DNA from: Apostichopus japonicus
Lineage: Eukaryota > Echinodermata > Holothuroidea > Aspidochirotida > Stichopodidae
DNA: 64,000 bases
Direction: 5' to 3'
Assembly: GCF_037975245.1 (NCBI RefSeq)
Contig: NC_092571.1
Span: 25,932,564 to 25,996,563 of the forward strand
Both the position numbers and the translations under genes were made by a program. The notes beneath the pieces were generated by a model that did no database searches, was not told where the DNA came from, and saw only the letters and a program-made list of their open reading frames with translations. Of the stretch, positions 63,419 through 64,000 are shown one piece after another. Positions within the stretch are counted from its first letter, which is position 1. Each line of letters starts with the position of its first letter.

Positions 63419-63581
63419 TGGCGCACTGTAATAGCTGTAGAGCGAGACTCTCTTTTGCACTGGGTGGTTCGAGCCCCGGTGATGACGTCTTTTGCCGATC
63501 TTTTACAACTCTCGCTTGCATTAGGAGCCTTAACTATTAAATAATCAGCTAATATCTCAGCCGATGCAGTCGCCGGACGGC
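63418..63581 (+). repeat. Array B unit, representative, with tRNA/SINE-head-like half
   Basis: This clean unit shows the layout. TAGCTGTAG (63432-63440), continuing AGCG, resembles the tRNA D-arm series TAGCTCAG..GGTAGAGCG with the D-loop shortened. An imperfect hairpin, AGAG-N5-CTCT, follows. The B-box-like GGTTCGAGCCC (63466-63476) comes next, then T4 runs at 63490-63493 and 63501-63504. The distance between box starts is 34 bp, against about 44 bp in a standard tRNA gene. Acceptor and T-stem pairing are poor, so this is not a functional tRNA. A SINE head or decayed tRNA origin is the best reading. The other half of the unit has no recognised similarity. Confidence 0.5.
63466..63476 (+). 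promoter_or_regulatory. B-box-like internal Pol III promoter motif (one of about 260)
   Basis: GGTTCGAGCCC here, or GGTTCGAACCC in other units, matches the Pol III B-box consensus GGTTCGANTCC at all but one position. GGTTCGAACCC is also the T-arm core of many real tRNAs. The motif is kept in nearly every copy; a TTC-to-TAC change occurs near 29042, 36259, 45114 and 46428. The matching A-box is imperfect, and a T4 run between the boxes (63453-63456) could end transcription early, so activity is uncertain. Confidence 0.4.
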
Positions 63582-64000
63582 TTGGCGCACTGTAATAGCT
63601 GTAGAGCGAGACTCTCTTTTGCACTGGGTGGTTCGAACCCCGGTGATGACGTCTTTTGCCGATCTTTTACAACTCTCGCTTGCATTAGGAGCCTTAACTA
63701 TTAAATAATCAGCTAATATCTCAGCCGATACAGTGGACGGACGGCTTGGCGCAATGTAATAGCTGTAGAGCGAGACTCTCTTTTGCACTGGGTGGTTCGA
63801 GCCCCGGCGATGAGGTCTTTTGCCGATCTTTTACAACTCTCGCTTGCATTAGGAGCCTTAACTATTAAATAATCAGCTAATATCTCAGCCGATACAGTGG
63901 CCGGACGGCTTGGCGCACTGTAATAGCTGTAGAGCGAGACTCTCTTTTGCACTGGGTGGTTCGAGCCCCGGTGATGAGGTCTTTTGCCGATCTTTTACAA

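Larger units (their letters stand above)
21287..64000 (+). repeat. Satellite array B, 164 bp unit with tRNA-like segment
   Basis: Head-to-tail array of about 260 copies with a very regular 164 bp period (TTGGCGCACTG at 21287, 21451, then 21614 after a 1 bp deletion, 21778 and so on). A unit is about 49% GC and holds about nine CpG sites. In order it contains TTGGCGCACTG, TAGCTGTAGAGCG, AGACTCTCTTTTGCACT, a tRNA B-box-like GGTTCGARCCC, TGATGACGTC with T4 runs, CAACTCTCGCTTGCATTAGG, an AT-rich block around ATTAAATAATC, and a GC-rich end, GTGGCCGGACGGC. Copies differ by a few substitutions. Length exceptions are rare: 163 bp units at 21451, 57844 and 61943, one unit lacking a C near 27411, and one 151 bp unit. 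The array continues past the right edge. No name can be assigned from sequence alone. Confidence 0.97.

Noticed and set aside
63418-63490. Functional tRNA gene in each array B unit
   Set aside because: Acceptor ends do not pair, the canonical T-stem has only two good pairs, the D-loop is missing and the A-box deviates. Only a tRNA-like or SINE-head relic is supportable.
21221-63952. Hundreds of overlapping minus-strand open frames of about 79 codons (some 95 or 99), one per repeat unit
   Set aside because: They start at GTG or TTG rather than ATG and each reads one unit in two different frames, because 164 is not a multiple of three. They all stop at the same point in the second unit, and indels in the repeat are not frame-preserving. 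They are what any tandem repeat with one open stretch produces.
1-64000. CRISPR array
   Set aside because: Repeats are contiguous with no unique spacers, units are far longer than CRISPR repeats, and there are no cas genes.
21287-64000. CENP-B box in array B
   Set aside because: TTCGAACCCCGG superficially resembles part of the NTTCGNNNNANNCGGGN motif, but the required A and the CGGG are not in register.
1-64000. Ribosomal DNA, histone cluster or other multi-copy gene array
   Set aside because: Units of 81 and 164 bp are too short, and no rRNA or histone sequence is visible.
1-64000. Telomeric repeat or chromosome end
   Set aside because: No TTAGGG, TTAGG or similar hexamer or pentamer tract is present.

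Overview
The window is almost entirely eukaryotic satellite DNA. I see no gene with convincing coding evidence, no rRNA, no intact tRNA, no recognisable transposase or reverse transcriptase and no CRISPR array. Two unrelated tandem arrays flank a 1.4 kb non-repetitive island. Array A (1-19872) is AT-rich (about 36% GC in a typical unit) with an 81 bp unit. Array B (21287-64000) has a 164 bp unit at about 49% GC. Array A runs off the left edge and array B off the right edge. Repeat class, scale and the absence of prokaryotic gene structure point to a eukaryote, most likely an animal, in a long-read assembly at pericentromeric or other constitutive heterochromatin. The exact taxon cannot be fixed from sequence alone. 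Short TGACCT-rich stretches in the island and a satellite near 160 bp would suit an invertebrate such as a mollusc, but this is weak inference.

Array A holds roughly 225 units by hand count. Most are 81 bp. About 29 are a 137 bp long form made by inserting two extra copies of an internal module, and some are 86 bp with an extra TGTAC. Many units carry a dyad, perfect in one variant, with 11 bp arms and an 8 bp loop. Positions 1-3126 recur nearly unchanged at 6331-9456, and further blocks recur at offsets of 6087, 2036, 2613 and 547 bp. The right end decays over the last 60-70 bp.

The island (19873-21286) is AT-rich and looks non-coding. It has a cluster of TGACCT hexamers, including two spaced exactly as a DR5 nuclear-receptor element. 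It also has a 14 bp perfect palindrome and a 12 bp tandem duplication just before array B.

Array B holds about 260 head-to-tail copies. Each carries a segment that reads like the head of a tRNA gene or tRNA-derived SINE: a TAGC..GTAGAGCG block resembling a shortened D-arm/A-box, then a near-consensus B-box (GGTTCGARCCC), then T4 runs. Array B may therefore be a SINE- or tRNA-derived satellite with some 260 potential RNA polymerase III internal promoters. This is the most interesting signal in the window. Array B is also a patchwork of nested multi-unit duplications (8, 9, 11, 12, 14 and 25 units). A larger block at about 25.8-37.4 kb recurs at about 39.3-52.9 kb. The many short open frames on its minus strand are by-products of the repeat, not genes.
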